From Plantago major (taxonomy: Eukaryota > Streptophyta > Magnoliopsida > Lamiales > Plantaginaceae), in assembly GCA_026545765.1 (NCBI GenBank), contig JAIFAC010000216.1, forward strand, positions 1 through 64,000: a DNA stretch of 64,000 bases, read 5' to 3'. The notes under the pieces were generated by a model. The model was given only the letters and a program-made list of their open reading frames with translations. It was not told the DNA's origin and made no database searches. The position numbers and the translations under genes were made by a program. Shown one piece after another: positions 24,485-36,798 of this stretch (within the stretch, counting starts at the first letter, position 1; every line of letters starts with the position of its first letter).

Positions 24485-27400
24485 ATGGCACCGAAGATGA
24501 CCACCGAGAACCTAAGGCCGTATCATACACTCCTGCTTTGAAAGCGAGAGAAGGAACAAGGTGTTGAATAAGCATAGGAAAGTTCACCCCATCATTGGAA
24601 TCCAGTCACAAAATGAATTGGGAGCTTTTCTAGTGAAGAAGTATGTACCGGATCGTATCTTCAAGACCGGATAGGAAGCGATGATATTGGGGATCTTTGA
24701 AAAGTTCCCATATCTTCAAGTTTACATCTGCTTGCACCAATGGACTATCCACCTTTGGATGTCTTTGGAGTTCTAACAACTCAAAATCTTCACAAGGTTT
24801 TGAATGATAAAGAAGAAATACATGCGATGAGTTCGAGGACAAGAAATTGTCCTAGGCGCAGACTTCTACCAAAGATATTCGATTGAAAATTGAGGAACAA
24901 TTGAAGACATCAACATCGAGGATGCTTCCATGATCGAGTGTTAAAGAGCTATTTGAAGCAATCGATTAGAGAATGCAAAGGTTGCGGAGACTTTGTTACG
25001 AAATCCATCGAACTAGTCATCTCGAAACTCTTGGAGTACTTTAGCTCTCATTACGGTCCATTGCTTTGATGGCAACAAAGGTGGAGTGGACCGGATAAGC
25101 ATGGAGAAGATGGATGATGATGCATCTTGAACAAGAAGCATGAAGGCGAAACCCACTTTGGCTGGGGAAATGCGCCTTGACAAATTCCTTGGGCATATTG
25201 AGAATTTGAGCCCAAGATCATCAATGGCTTTCTTGAGCCAAAGCGATATGCATTTGGTCTGAAATTTGTCACATTAGAAACAATAGAATAACTCTCATAG
25301 AAGCGAAATCGATCACCAACTCCTTTTCGGACATGCTTTTGAAGAAAGGGAGAAGGTACTCTTGAAAGCTTCGAGCGAGAAGAGATTGAAGGCGCTTGAC
25401 AAGGTGAAGAAGGTCTGAGCAAGCTCCATTTCGACCTCCAGTTACCCGAAGAAGAGGACTCAAAACAAAAGAGCCTCTAAGTCCCAAAAGTGTTCAAGGC
25501 ACAACCTTAGGAGGTGGTCTCGAGAAGATGTTGAGTCGCCAGAAAGCAACTCGAAAGCCCAAAATTACAGGCAGGTTGCTCGAAATCTCCATAGATGATA
25601 AAATATCATAGATGAGTGCACTGACACTAAATAGTGAATCGAGGGAAGATGAAGTATTTACAAAGTACTCAAAAAAGTATAGGACCGTGGAGGGCATCAA
25701 GCTCGACCCCTCGAGAAAGAAAGAGCCCTCACTTGGCGAGGGAAGAAGAAGGCACTGGTGAGGAAGATAGAATCTTTGGAAGATCTGACCTTGCTTCACA
25801 TTCACTATGCCTGACAAAGGTTCTTTGAAGAAAATCATGTTTTAACACGGGTTCCTCGACCTTACGAGAGAGCTCGACTCGAGAAAGGATCAAGCGAGAT
25901 GGAGACTCGAATGATCTGCCGAGAGGACCGACAATGAGCAGAAGAGGCGTGGAATCACCACAAGTCGAGACCAATGATCGGCTGACCTGACCGGTATAAG
26001 CGTGGTTGTATCTAACTTATCGACATTAAAATGTTAATTTGTTACTCATAAGCTTCATTTATTCTGAGGACAACATGGAGACACACTTTCGGGGGAAAAT
26101 TTGTCCACCTTGAATCAGAAGGAGTTCCTCCAACCTCGGAACAACAAGAAGAGCTTGTCCCTCGGGTAGTCTGACTATTTACGAACAAGAAATAACTAAG
26201 TTAAAAATGCTCTCAAATCTTTTGTTCTAATCTTGTTAATGTCTCTTATTAGGCTCAAGCCGAGGAGGTAGTGGTGGAACCAACACTGACACCAGAGATT
26301 CCAGGCTGAAAATCTCTACGAGGAAACATTCTTGAGCCTGCGAGAGAAGGTAAATGTCGATAATAATCTCCTTCAAGAATACTTGGAAATACCACTACTC
26401 AATATTTTATGTTTGTTCTTACGGGCTCATTGGAAGAACAATTGGATGGAGAAAGCAGTTGTGTTATCTCCTCGAAAGAAGCTGAAAGCTTCTTGAACAA
26501 GCGTTATATGCTAGAAGGTTCCGAGAGACCCCGAGGTTTCGAGGAACATGCTCTTGAGCTTCCTCACTTGGAAGTAAGTGAAGTCTCGAAAGCATTTTCC
26601 ACTTATCTTTTACATTAACGGTTCTAAACATATTTGATTTTAAATTCTCGGGTTCTAGCGAAAGAAAGGTTGATGAGGATCGGACTTCTCCTCTGACAAA
26701 GGTATCTGAGCCTCTGTGCCCAAGCAGAAGTATAGGATAATGAGCTAGTGTTTCTACGGTATGCTCGAAAGCTATTTTAAACTTCTGAATACTAACTTCA
26801 GTGGTTTGAGCAAAACTAACTTGAACACTTTCTTTCGAGCTCAAATTCTAGTGCGGTTGATTTACTCAGGCCTTCGAAGCACACTTTAAAGAAACATCTC
26901 AAGTGCTTGAGCGATGGCGAAACTTAGAAAGTGACCTTTACGAAGTAGCGAGTAATTGGCGTCCCGGAGAAGGAAGCAATCGCCTTCAATCTGGAGGATC
27001 ACATCCATGCATTATTCCCAGCGAGTCTACTCATTTGCCACTTTTATGCATGAAGACTTCATTCATGAAGTAGCACTGAACTTATAGCGATTTCAAGTCT
27101 CGGATGCTCAAACCGAAGCGGATGGTTACCCATCACCTTGCCCAAAAGCTCACAACCCAAATGAGCAAGAGGAAGTTAATGGGAGGATGATCACACTTCA
27201 CGATGTGATCGACAGTTTCACGAAGATGAAGAGGAGATGGGCGAAAATGATTATCAAGAACCTCCCTCGGAGCATCGAGCAAAGCAAGAACAAGAGTGAT
27301 GATGATGATGATGACGAATGATGATCCTCAACTTTGGACAAGGTGGGATTCGAGGAAAGCCGACAAAGGAAGTGGAGAAGGCTATTCCTTCCAATGTTGA

Positions 27401-29566
27401 GAGAGCCCCATCATCATCACCTCCCAAGTCTCATCAAGATATCCAACGGAAAAGCGAGAATGATGCCGTAGAAGAAATTTTAGCTTGAGTTCGAGTTGAA
27501 CAACTCGAAAGGTGTTGGAAGAAGAAAAGAATCAACATTGAGTGTCAAGCTCTTGTTGAAGAAAAGGAGGCCAAACTCGAAGCTCGGAGAAGCTAATGCC
27601 GGAATCGGCACTCCTAGATGAGCAAAGAAATCTAAAGAATGCCATTGTTGTCACAATTCTTTGAGATAGATCCATGGATGACAATGATGATGAAGAGCAT
27701 GATCTTTGGTGCATCAAAAGACCTTCGTCCTCTCAAAAGGCGGTATACTCCAAGGCAAACAAAAGATGTTAGCGACTTGCAAACAATCCGAGAAGGATTA
27801 TGAGAGTGATGTTGAAGAAGATGGCAACGATTCTGCGGAAGAAGATGAGAGACTTATCACTCGATAAAAGAGCCCTACTTGCTCCTCATATCTTCTCTGC
27901 ACCGGGTAGTTCGAAGTGAAAAGCACCGTGCAAGGCAGTGTCTTTTGGAACTCAGAGAGACACTAGTTGCCCAGACACAGAAGTGCTAAAATCCGTCCCA
28001 GAAGAGATGAAGCCATTGGCTGCTGCTTTACTCAACAGGCAACCAGCATAGCTCTCTCTCAGAAAGACCTAGGGTTGAGTGGGGATGAGGATTGTAACAA
28101 TGCTAATCGGCATTGAATGAAGCGACCATGCTATCCTGCAAGACAGCGCCATCTAAGGCGCAGAAGAGCTCAGCGGAAGGGCGAGGCTGGTTAGAAATTT
28201 GAACAAGGAGGCTGGAGAAGGAACTTCAAGAATTAGTCGGGGTGCACAACAATCTCCAAAGAACTTTGAGTCACTCTACGAAGCTTATGCTATCATGAGT
28301 CGAGTCATTCATGACTAAGGGGAAGAGATGTCTCGAGAAAGGAGGAAGAAAAGAAAACAATCAAATCCTCCCTCCTCAAATCAACTTGTCATTAAGGACA
28401 CCACTTTGGAGACACCACTTGTTGAAGAAGTTGTTCCGGATCAACCGCCGGAAGGTGAGGTATGATAACTAGGGGCAAGTCCTTAGAATCTCGAGAAGAA
28501 GACTTACGAAGAAGAAGAGAAGGAAGAAGGAGAAGTGAGAGGCCAAAAAGGCTGCTGAGTCTCAATTTTGGACTTCAATGATGATGAGGATGAATCGTCT
28601 GAGATGAACATCCACTTCACAGAAAAGGAGACAAGACTACTTCACAACCTCCTCTGGCGGCAAAGGCCTTTGGCGGCGAACTCATACGGAAATACCAAGT
28701 CAATACAAGGAACATCCACCGGCCATTGGCGGGAAGAAAGGGTTAGAGGATCTCTAGAAGTCCACTAACAAAAAGCGAAGGATTCGGTTTGGCGAGTAAC
28801 GAGAAACTCATCAAGAAAGGCGGTGATGCCCACATTGAGTATGTGAAGACTAGTAATGAAGAGTCTTCATATAGGTGCATTCGAACAAGAGGGTATTGGA
28901 TTACGGAAATACAACATCTACTTGTCAATGATAAGTTTCGACTCCTATCCTCGACGGATCTGAAATGGAGAAGGCAAGCTAAATTGCTAAAACTGAGCAC
29001 CTTCATGCTGGCTAAACTTTGAAGTAGAAAAGAGGAATGAAGCGAAAGATGGATCTTTCTTTTGCTGTCCTTACCCAAAGCGATGATGTACAAGGTAAGT
29101 AAAAGCTGGATGGTAGCTCTGACGAGAAAGAACAAACTAGGTGTTCCAACCTATGAGTCATTCTATATGACATTGGGCGAATACCTAGATGATTTACACT
29201 ATCTGGAAGAAATATCAAGTATTTCAACCTATCTCATTGCATATAGACCACTCCACAGTGCGGATAAAGTAATTGCAGGTGAACACTTTACTGCGGAAGA
29301 ATCACAAGCTTGGCAAGTTACCATGAAATATGTGACTTATCCGGAAAGAGCTCTCTGTCAGAAGGATTCTTTATGACTATGTCCAAGAATGCAGAGAAGT
29401 AGATGATCATGTCAACTGATCCAGAAAGGATGCTGAAGAACTTGAGCTATCTGAACCCAAGTTGCATTTCTGAAGACTTGAAGACTAGTAACATTAGAAT
29501 ACTCTCTTGGAGCTTGGATTCTCCTTTGTTCTAATTTACTTAGTTTGTTTTGTTACTTTTTTTAAA
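24485..29566 (+). pseudogene. SIRE post-pol, env-like region
   Basis: About 5.1 kb of hydrophilic, Glu/Lys/Ser-rich coding-like sequence following pol on the same strand, opening MAPKMTTENLRP. SIRE-lineage elements carry an env-like frame here, so the label comes from position. I see no clear signal peptide or transmembrane segment and no known domain. Acidic runs occur near 27290-27320 (GAT repeats) and 28565-28600. It is interrupted many times, and gypsy-2 sits at its far end. Confidence 0.5.
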
Positions 29567-30217
29567 TGTTGATACAGAAATATGTCCATGACGTCCTAAC
29601 CGCTCTGTCACGGACTACAGTCCTAAGCGGGATGTCCTAACCGCTCTATCGGACTACAGTACTAAGAGGGACGTCCTAACCGCTCTGTCACGGACTACAG
29701 TCCTAAGCGGGACGTCCTAACCGCTATATCACTGATCCTAAGCGGGATGTCCTAACAACCAACCCATTGGGCCACATGCCTATCAAGACATTGGGCCATG
29801 GGCACAAAACGTGTTAGCTGTCCCAGGCGACACTTGGCGTGATCTTGTGAGTTCTCCCTTTCTCAAGGGAAACCTATAAATATGGATATATCCTCACAAT
29901 GCAAAGTAAGTGAAGCCTTCTTCCTAGACTCTTACCTTCTCAACTATTATACAGAGTAGATCTTCAGTCTCTCTTGAGTAAAGTCTCAGACCGGTTTGAC
30001 ACTTAGCAAACTGGGTCCTAACGCCCCCCCCCCCCCCCTCCAAGTCACTTGTGCAGGTCCTTACGCATCGCCTCTTACCAATACGATGGTTCTTACGGGC
30101 TCTTAATCTTTGGTTCTGACAAGCATGGTGGTTCTTACTCAATGGTGGTCTAGGTACTTAGAGTGAAGGAAAGCAAGGAAAATTCATTAAGTGGTTGGGG
30201 GACTTTTCCCCTCAACA
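29567..30217 (+). repeat. Gypsy-2 5' LTR
   Basis: A TATA box lies at 29875-29882. The U3 holds about four copies of a ~40-bp direct repeat (29586-29755) built on GTCCTAACCGCTCTGTCAC and CCTAAGCGGGA. A C run sits at 30022-30039. It ends CCCCTCAACA. Confidence 0.88.
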
Positions 30218-30220
30218 TTT

Positions 30221-30238
30221 TGGCGCCGTCTGTGGGAA
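30221..30238 (+). promoter_or_regulatory. Gypsy-2 primer-binding site
   Basis: TGGCGCCGTCTGTGGGAA begins three bases after the LTR. Its first nine bases equal the complement of the 3' end of plant tRNA-Asp, the primer used by many plant gypsy elements. Confidence 0.75.
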
Positions 30239-30268
30239 TCTTTACAAAAAGTTCCGTTCTCTTCAGTA

Positions 30269-31130
30269 ATGGCAAGAACAAGAAGGTCCGTAAGAACCAA
30301 TACTACTGCGGTTGGGGCGCCCTCCCAAGGCAAAGTAGACCTCCCACTCGGAGGAAGAGTGGCGAGATCCACTTCAAGAAACACGGTGGATTATCAGTGA
30401 TGGTCGCTACTAGTCTTTCTTGAGAAGAGGAAAGAGCTGATCCTTGATAAGAACTTCGAGCATTGGAGTTGAAGGACAAGTTCCTCCGTCGAACACATGG
30501 TCCTCCTCTGAAACTTCACTCTTCCAAAAGGGCATGCCGTTCGCCCAAGTGAGTTTGGGATGAGCGAGAACCAGTTTGGCCTCTTACTATTCAAGGGTGC
30601 TTTGGTTCTAAGAATGTTTAGGCTCCTCAAGCTACTCCACCCTTGGCGGTTCCTAAGCAAGCTAAGCAGATCAATCTAGAAATGAACACGCTCCATTTGG
30701 AAAGATTAGGAGAACAAGTTCAGCGGAAGATCATGTAACCTTCTTAATAGGAAGCGGTAGCATCCACGAGGCCACCACGAAAGAAGTTCGGTCGAGCCTG
30801 AGATCGATGAAGTAGGTCTAGTAAACTTTACGGCTCCTCGGCATAGAGTAAGGATCACATGGCCAAAAGTATCGATGGTTCAAATTGAAGATCTTCCTCG
30901 GATGTAGCAATCAATCGAAGGGCTGTGAGAGGCTATATGAAGAGATCTACCTCAAGAAGGCCTTAGAAGCTCGAAACCCTACTGGAAAAAATGGTAAAGG
31001 CTCATGAGAAATACTACGGTGATACTTGTCCAGGGTCATCGACTAAGTATGAGGGCATTTGAGTCAATGTTACGAATGATAACATGAAGGCTCTTACCTA
31101 CAACCACTCTTGATGACTCCATCAAGTCTT
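30269..31130 (+). pseudogene. Gypsy-2 gag 5' part
   Basis: It starts MARTRRS, nearly the same as the gypsy-3 start MARTRRT at 63288, at the same spacing from the primer-binding site. Further on, an ALEAR patch near 30962 corresponds to ALEAR near 63933 in gypsy-3. The rest is broken and not readable as a known gag domain. Confidence 0.6.
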
Positions 31131-31269
31131 AGATGGACATCATCACGCTCTTCAAAAATGTTTGAGAAAGCGAAAGAAGGTGAGGTCGTGGAGCACTTAG
31201 CAAAATTATCCATGGAAGGCAAGATGGGACCACGTCTGGGCACCATATCCTAGGCTCCCTAAGGCTAGA

Positions 31270-32452
31270 TAAGGTCGGACCATCTCCTCGGGTGACACTC
31301 ACCAAGTCCTCGGGCGGAGTCCTCACCATCTCTTGGTCGGTCCTCACCATCTCCTAGGAGTCGATCCTCACCGTCGCCTCGGACCTGGTTCTCACCATCT
31401 CCTCGGAGCAGGTCCTCACCATCTCCTCGGAGTTGGTCTTTACTTTCGCCTCGGAGTCGGTCCTCACCGTCGCCTCGGACCCGGTTCTCACCATCTCCTC
31501 GGACTCGGTCCTCACCGTCGCCTCGGGCCCGGTTCTTACCCTCTCCTTGGAGTAGGTTCTCACCATCTCCTCGGAGCAGGTCATCAACATCTCCTCGGAG
31601 TCGGTCCTCACCGTCTCCTCGGACCCGGTTCTTACCATCTCCTCGGAGCCGGTCCTCACTGTCGCCTCGGACCTGGTTCTCACCGTCGCCTCGGACCCGG
31701 TTCTTACCGTCTCCTCGGAGCTAACTCTCACCAAGTCCTCGGAGTCGTTCCTCACCGTCGCCTCGGACCTGGTTCTTACCATTTCCTCGGAGTAGGTCCT
31801 CACCATATCCTCAGAGCAGGTCCTCACCGTCACCTCAGACCCGGTTCTGACCATCTCCTCTGAGCAGGTCCTCACCATCTCCTCGGAGTCGGTCCTCACC
31901 GTCTCCTCGGAGTAGGTCCTCACCATCTCCTTGGAGTCGGTCCTCACTGTCGCCTCGGACCCGGTTCTCACCGTCACCTCGGACCCGGTTCTCACCGTCG
32001 CCTCGGACCCGGTTCTTACCGTCTCCTCGGAGCTAACTCTCACCAAGTCCTCGGAGTCATTCCTCACCGTCGCCTCGGACCTGGTTCTTACCATCTCCTT
32101 GGAGCAGGTCCTCACCCTCTCCTCGGAGTCGGTCCTCACTGTCGCCTCGGACCCGGTCCTCACCATCTCCTCAGAGCAGGTCCTCACCATCTCCTCGGAG
32201 TCGGTACTCACCGTCACCTCGGACCCGGTTCTTACCATCTCCTTGGAGCAGGTCCTCACCATCTCCTCAGAGTCGGTCCTCACAGTCACCTCGGACCCGG
32301 TTCTTACCATCTCCTCGGAGGAGGTCCTCACCATCTCCTCGGATCAGATCTGACCATCTCCTCGGAGCAGGTCCTCACCATCTCCTCGGAGTCGGTTCTC
32401 ACTGTGGCCTCGGACCATGCTCTCACCATACCCTCAGAGCGGGTCCTTGGTC
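31270..32452 (+). repeat. 24-bp minisatellite, ~49 copies
   Basis: Strict 24-bp period on GTCCTCACCATCTCCTCGGA plus four variable bases. Variants (GAG-CAG, GAC-CCG, GAG-TCG types) often follow one another in threes, giving a loose 72-bp higher order. A longer block containing CTAACTCTCACCAAGTCC recurs 312 bp apart (31721 and 32033), exactly 13 units. Because 24 is a multiple of 3, frames stay open on both strands: 326 codons on minus, 176 and 140 on plus. These are by-products of the array. Confidence 0.95.
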
Positions 32453-33020
32453 ATGTCTTAGAGATCGCGTCCTAAGGTCAGACTACGTCCTCTGGACCAA
32501 CTAAGTAAGACACTTATCGTTCTACAAACATCCGACACTTGCTACCAATTTGGCTAGGATAGCCTTCTACCGCCAAAGTGGCTAGGACCGTCTCAGCGCC
32601 AAAGTGGCGGACAAGTCTCCAACCACCGAGTGGTTAGGACAAGCATCATACACCTTTAGTGCCAAGCAAAAGTGAGGCCAACTCCATAAGCTTAAAAAGG
32701 AGATACTTTCAAAGGTTGGGATTTTTTATTTCGAATCCCGATCTCCATTTTCGCTGGCTTCTCTTAAAACGGAGAACCGAAAATAATTCTCTACAGTTTT
32801 CGATGAAAAAGTATGTATTCTGACTTGACTTGAAATCATCATTTGCCATACATTCGCATCCATTGCATCATTCATTCATTCATTCATCCATTCATTCATC
32901 ATGCACGCACACATCATTTATCAATGCTTCATTTACTACAAGCGTGCATGATTAAATCGAGACATGTTTACGATTAATAAGGGGGTCCGACACCCACAAA
33001 ATTATATAAGTCCGAACGCC
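32453..33020. other. Gypsy-2 non-coding spacer
   Basis: No gene. It holds the motif GCCAAAGTGGCTAGGAC in loose repeats (32530-32650) and a (CATT)n microsatellite at 32868-32900. Confidence 0.5.
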
Positions 33021-33425
33021 TCGGCATAAGTACTTCAATATAAGCCCGACGGTCTTGGCATAAGTACTTCAATATAAGCCCAACCGTCTCGGCATAACAC
33101 GGACTCTCGTCCGTTCAAATGCACTCCTTAGGACCATCCCGAAAAACCGGTTGTCATAAAAAGATAACACCCCATCCCTCTTACGGATGGATGAGTTATC
33201 CACTCACACGGACTCTCTTCTGTTCGGATGTCCTTCTTCGGACCATCCCGAAAAACCGGTCATCATAAAAAAAGATAAACACTCCATCCCTCTTACGGAT
33301 GGATGAGTTATCCACTCACACGAACTTTCGACCGTTTGGACGACCTCTATTGGACCATCCATCAACACGTCGTTTTGGAGATCACAAGCCATCGCTCTTA
33401 CTGATGGATAAGTTGTCCAAAGACA
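33021..33425 (+). repeat. Two tandem arrays in gypsy-2
   Basis: First, about 2.5 copies of a ~40-bp unit with GGCATAAGTACTTCAATAT (33021-33087). Then units starting at 33088, 33207 and 33319 (periods 119 and 112) that open with ACGGACTCTCGTCCGT or a variant, the same inverted-repeat motif as the gypsy-1 array at 6837. Confidence 0.85.
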
Positions 33426-36400
33426 TCATATGTGAATGTTGACAATTTTTGCGGATGCCAAGTCCAAAGTTTCAAAAGCAAAGTTTGCAGGAGCTACAAA
33501 AATAGACAAAAAGAGACATATTCAAACAAGCTTCGGACAGCTTCACTCTATTTGTATGAAATAAAGGTGGAACCGACGTATCATGTTAAGTCCTACACAT
33601 ATCCAAAGGACAGTACAACAACAACAACAACAACAACAATCTTGAGCATTACAAGTGTTGAACAGAAAGTTATCTTCGGAGCAAAATAGTTAACTAAACT
33701 CGGAACAACACAAACATCAAAGTCTTGCCCGACTAGAGTTGTGAGCGCGGCGATTCGAACTACAAACAGAGAAGAGGCTCGGATTGAACATAAACGGAAC
33801 ATTAGATCCGTATCCTAGCTTCGAACAAGATCTGCAAAGTCCCAAAAAAAAAAAAAAACTGTAGCAACGGACTTACTGTAGCAATCCGAAGTGGCAATCG
33901 GTAGAAGCATATCCGAACTATAGCAAACTTAGAGCAAGACTCGGACCAGAAAGGAGTATTATACGTCTCAGATCCAAACTAAAGCACAGGGATCCGAACT
34001 GAAAATTAGCTTCGGACTGTGAGACTCGGACAAGAAGCTGCAAGTTCGGACAGCGCACTTCGGACAAGAACAACATCAAGAACAAACTCCGACATCGAAC
34101 ATGAAGACGCTTCAAACAACAACAATATTCTTGAGAATTACAAGTGTTGGATAAAAAGCAAACAAGTTAACTCAACTCCGGACCGGCAATAATAAGTTCG
34201 GGACAGCTCCAGACTGAGTGATGAATCTGGACCAAGCTCATGACGGCCGAACTGGAGCAAATAAGAGATCTGGACTGAGCTCCGAACTGAGTAGCCATAA
34301 CAGATTCAAAATTTAGACACGACTCGGAACAGTTTACCCGGGACACCCGGGACAGTGGCTTCGGACTGCAACAGCACAGAGAAGCTCCTGACAGCACAAC
34401 CTCCGAGCTTGTTGGCACAGAAAAGCTCCGAATAAAGAAAGCTTGCGCAGAATAGAGAATCCGAAATAATAGAACTTTAGAGCAGTACAGCTTCGGACAA
34501 ACACTAACTACACGGAACTCATACGTCGCTCCAGAACAGAATATGGCGAACTGAAGCAATCTCAGAACCAAACTGAATTACGGAGCTGGTATCGAGATGC
34601 CCAAGGCAGATTGAATAAATCCGGATTGGAAGGAATCTCGACTCAGATCTGGCATAGGCACCTCGGACCAGAAAACAAGACACCCAAGGCAGTCACTTCT
34701 CTATCAGACGAAATAGGGCCCTTGACATCACTTGTGCAACATTTATCCAAATACAACAGTAGCAAAAAACACACAATCCGAAACTTAACAGACAATCTTG
34801 GATCGGGATGCAAGAAACTCAGATCGCTACCTTGTCGTTGCTGACAGCATCAAGGTCGGAACAGGGAGCACGAACAGAGCACAAAGCTTAAACTGGACAC
34901 GAGCTAGGCTCACCTCGAAACTCGAGCCACTTGGACATAGAGCAGTATCGGAACAGAACTTAACAGACCCGGATCTCTCCCCCCCGATCCGGACTCATGC
35001 GCTCAAATTCGAACTGGAATTGAGCAAGAGTACCATCTGGCTAATCCAAATCTCAAGATATCACTCCTTATCGCCTTGGATCCGAAGTTCTTTATGGTGG
35101 AGTTTGATTGTAATGCCAAACTACAATTACCACAAATAAATAGTAGTGAGCTGGAGTGACTGTGCGCTTCTCCATTGCACAAAATTAAGCGAGCACTTCG
35201 GAACAGTACTCCAGCTGGAACGGAATGAATGAGGAGCAGCCGACCTTGAAACTGGGATAAGAGATGAGCTTCGAACTAAGCGGCGCGGCTTCGGACACAA
35301 GCAGCCGTCTCAGTAGCGTAGCAGAAAACAGTAACCTCGAACAACCAAAGTGCTCCAGACAATAATAGCAAGACTCAAGCAAAAATTGCGATCAGACAAG
35401 AACAGAGATCCGGAGACATGGCTATCGATCAAAGGGTTCCGTACGGAGCAAGAAAGCTTCACACTCGGAACTTGCCTCGGATGGAACTGTGACCTCTAGA
35501 TAAAAACGTCACAGCAGGAACAAAATTGAGATTCAGACGTATCTCGGAATAGTACACTCCGAACTCGAAACAATCTGCAACGCCTTAATCATTCCGAAAT
35601 CAAAACTCAATAGCAGCAGGACGGAACTCAGGTCTCCTCCGCCTCTCACCTCTGCTTCGACCCCCAGCTCCACCTCGAGTCTCAGCTCCGACCTCCCCCT
35701 CCGTTGAACCAATCAACCCAGGAAGTGGAGGCGGCAATTATAGATTGTTAGTTGATCGGAGAAGAAATGAACCAGAACGGAGCTTATTCCTGATTTTGCA
35801 GAGCAAGACACAACCAAGAGCTCCTAAGCTCCGGACACAAACCCAGATCTCAGTTTCGGATCCGGATCCAAATAAGCTTTGAACAAGAAATTGGCAGAGC
35901 AGATTTCAGACCACTTCGAACTTAGCAATCTTCATCAAGACAGAACAGGTCTCGAATAGATCTCAGACACAACTGCTAGCTCCGGACTGATTTGTGGTAC
36001 CAGAACAAAATCACTCGCCTCGGGATCCGGATCGGAACGAAAGCAGCTGAACAAAGGCCGGAACAGCAAGAGGAGCGTCAGGACTAGTGCCGTTCATATA
36101 AGGAAGGCACCGAAAGGAGAAAAGAGGTGGAAGAGACCGTGAGTGTGTGGTGTTGTGATGAAAAATAGGTGATATGGATGGTATTTTTTACTATTTATAA
36201 CATAAAGAGGTGGAAGAGAAGAAAGCTGGGGGTAGTGGAAAAATGAGGTTCAATTTACTATTCTATTTATAGTAAAAAATGGAAAAGATTAAAGTTGCGC
36301 TTGAATTGGAAGGAAGATGGAAAAGTTTGTTATTTCTAGTAAAAAGGTGGAAGAGAAGGAAACTGCTAGTACAAGCAACTTAGCACGAAGACTTGTGAAA

Positions 36401-36750
36401 TGCAATACAACAAATATATTGGCCATCAGGTAGCATCATGGAATCGGCAAATTGAAGAAGTTATATTTAATTTTTCAAGTTCGGATCCGACATCAAATGA
36501 CAAAATCTACAAGGAAAAATTTAGCCGGCATAGCTCCTCGGATCCGACATTCGAGCAACAAAATTTCCAAAGTCCTAAGCCTTCACGTTTGACCCTATCT
36601 CGCTACAAATACCTCTTTTTCCTGATCAAGGATGGGGCGTCTCGAATTTGTAAAGAAGGGGGGAAGAGAGATCGAGGAAAGACCGGAGGACAGATAAGGA
36701 AAATTTTCAAAGCTCACAAGATCGATCGCAAAGAAGCTCCCGGACACTAT
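33426..36750. other. Gypsy-2 A/C-rich repeat-like region
   Basis: About 3.3 kb without a recognisable gene. It is full of dispersed short motifs such as CTTCGGAC, CTCGGAAC and TCCGGAC separated by A-rich words. An (AAC)n run lies at 33611-33638 and an A run at 33845-33859. A 124-codon frame (36400-36774) overlaps two copies of a TCGGATCCGACAT motif and has no known family. Confidence 0.5.
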
Positions 36751-36798
36751 AGTTCCACAACTATCTTCTACTAAGATACTTGGAAACTAGGGGACATA

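Noticed and set aside
24485-29566. Functional viral envelope gene
   Set aside because: The label env-like rests on position; no signal peptide, transmembrane or fusion motif is visible and the region is broken.
31333-31863. 176-codon plus-strand repeat frame
   Set aside because: Same by-product of the 24-bp array; composition (Leu-Gly-His-Pro) follows the DNA repeat.
31354-32334. 326-codon minus-strand frame, longest in the window, with octapeptide repeats
   Set aside because: It lies wholly in the 24-bp tandem array. A period divisible by three keeps any stop-free frame open, and plus-strand frames are open too.
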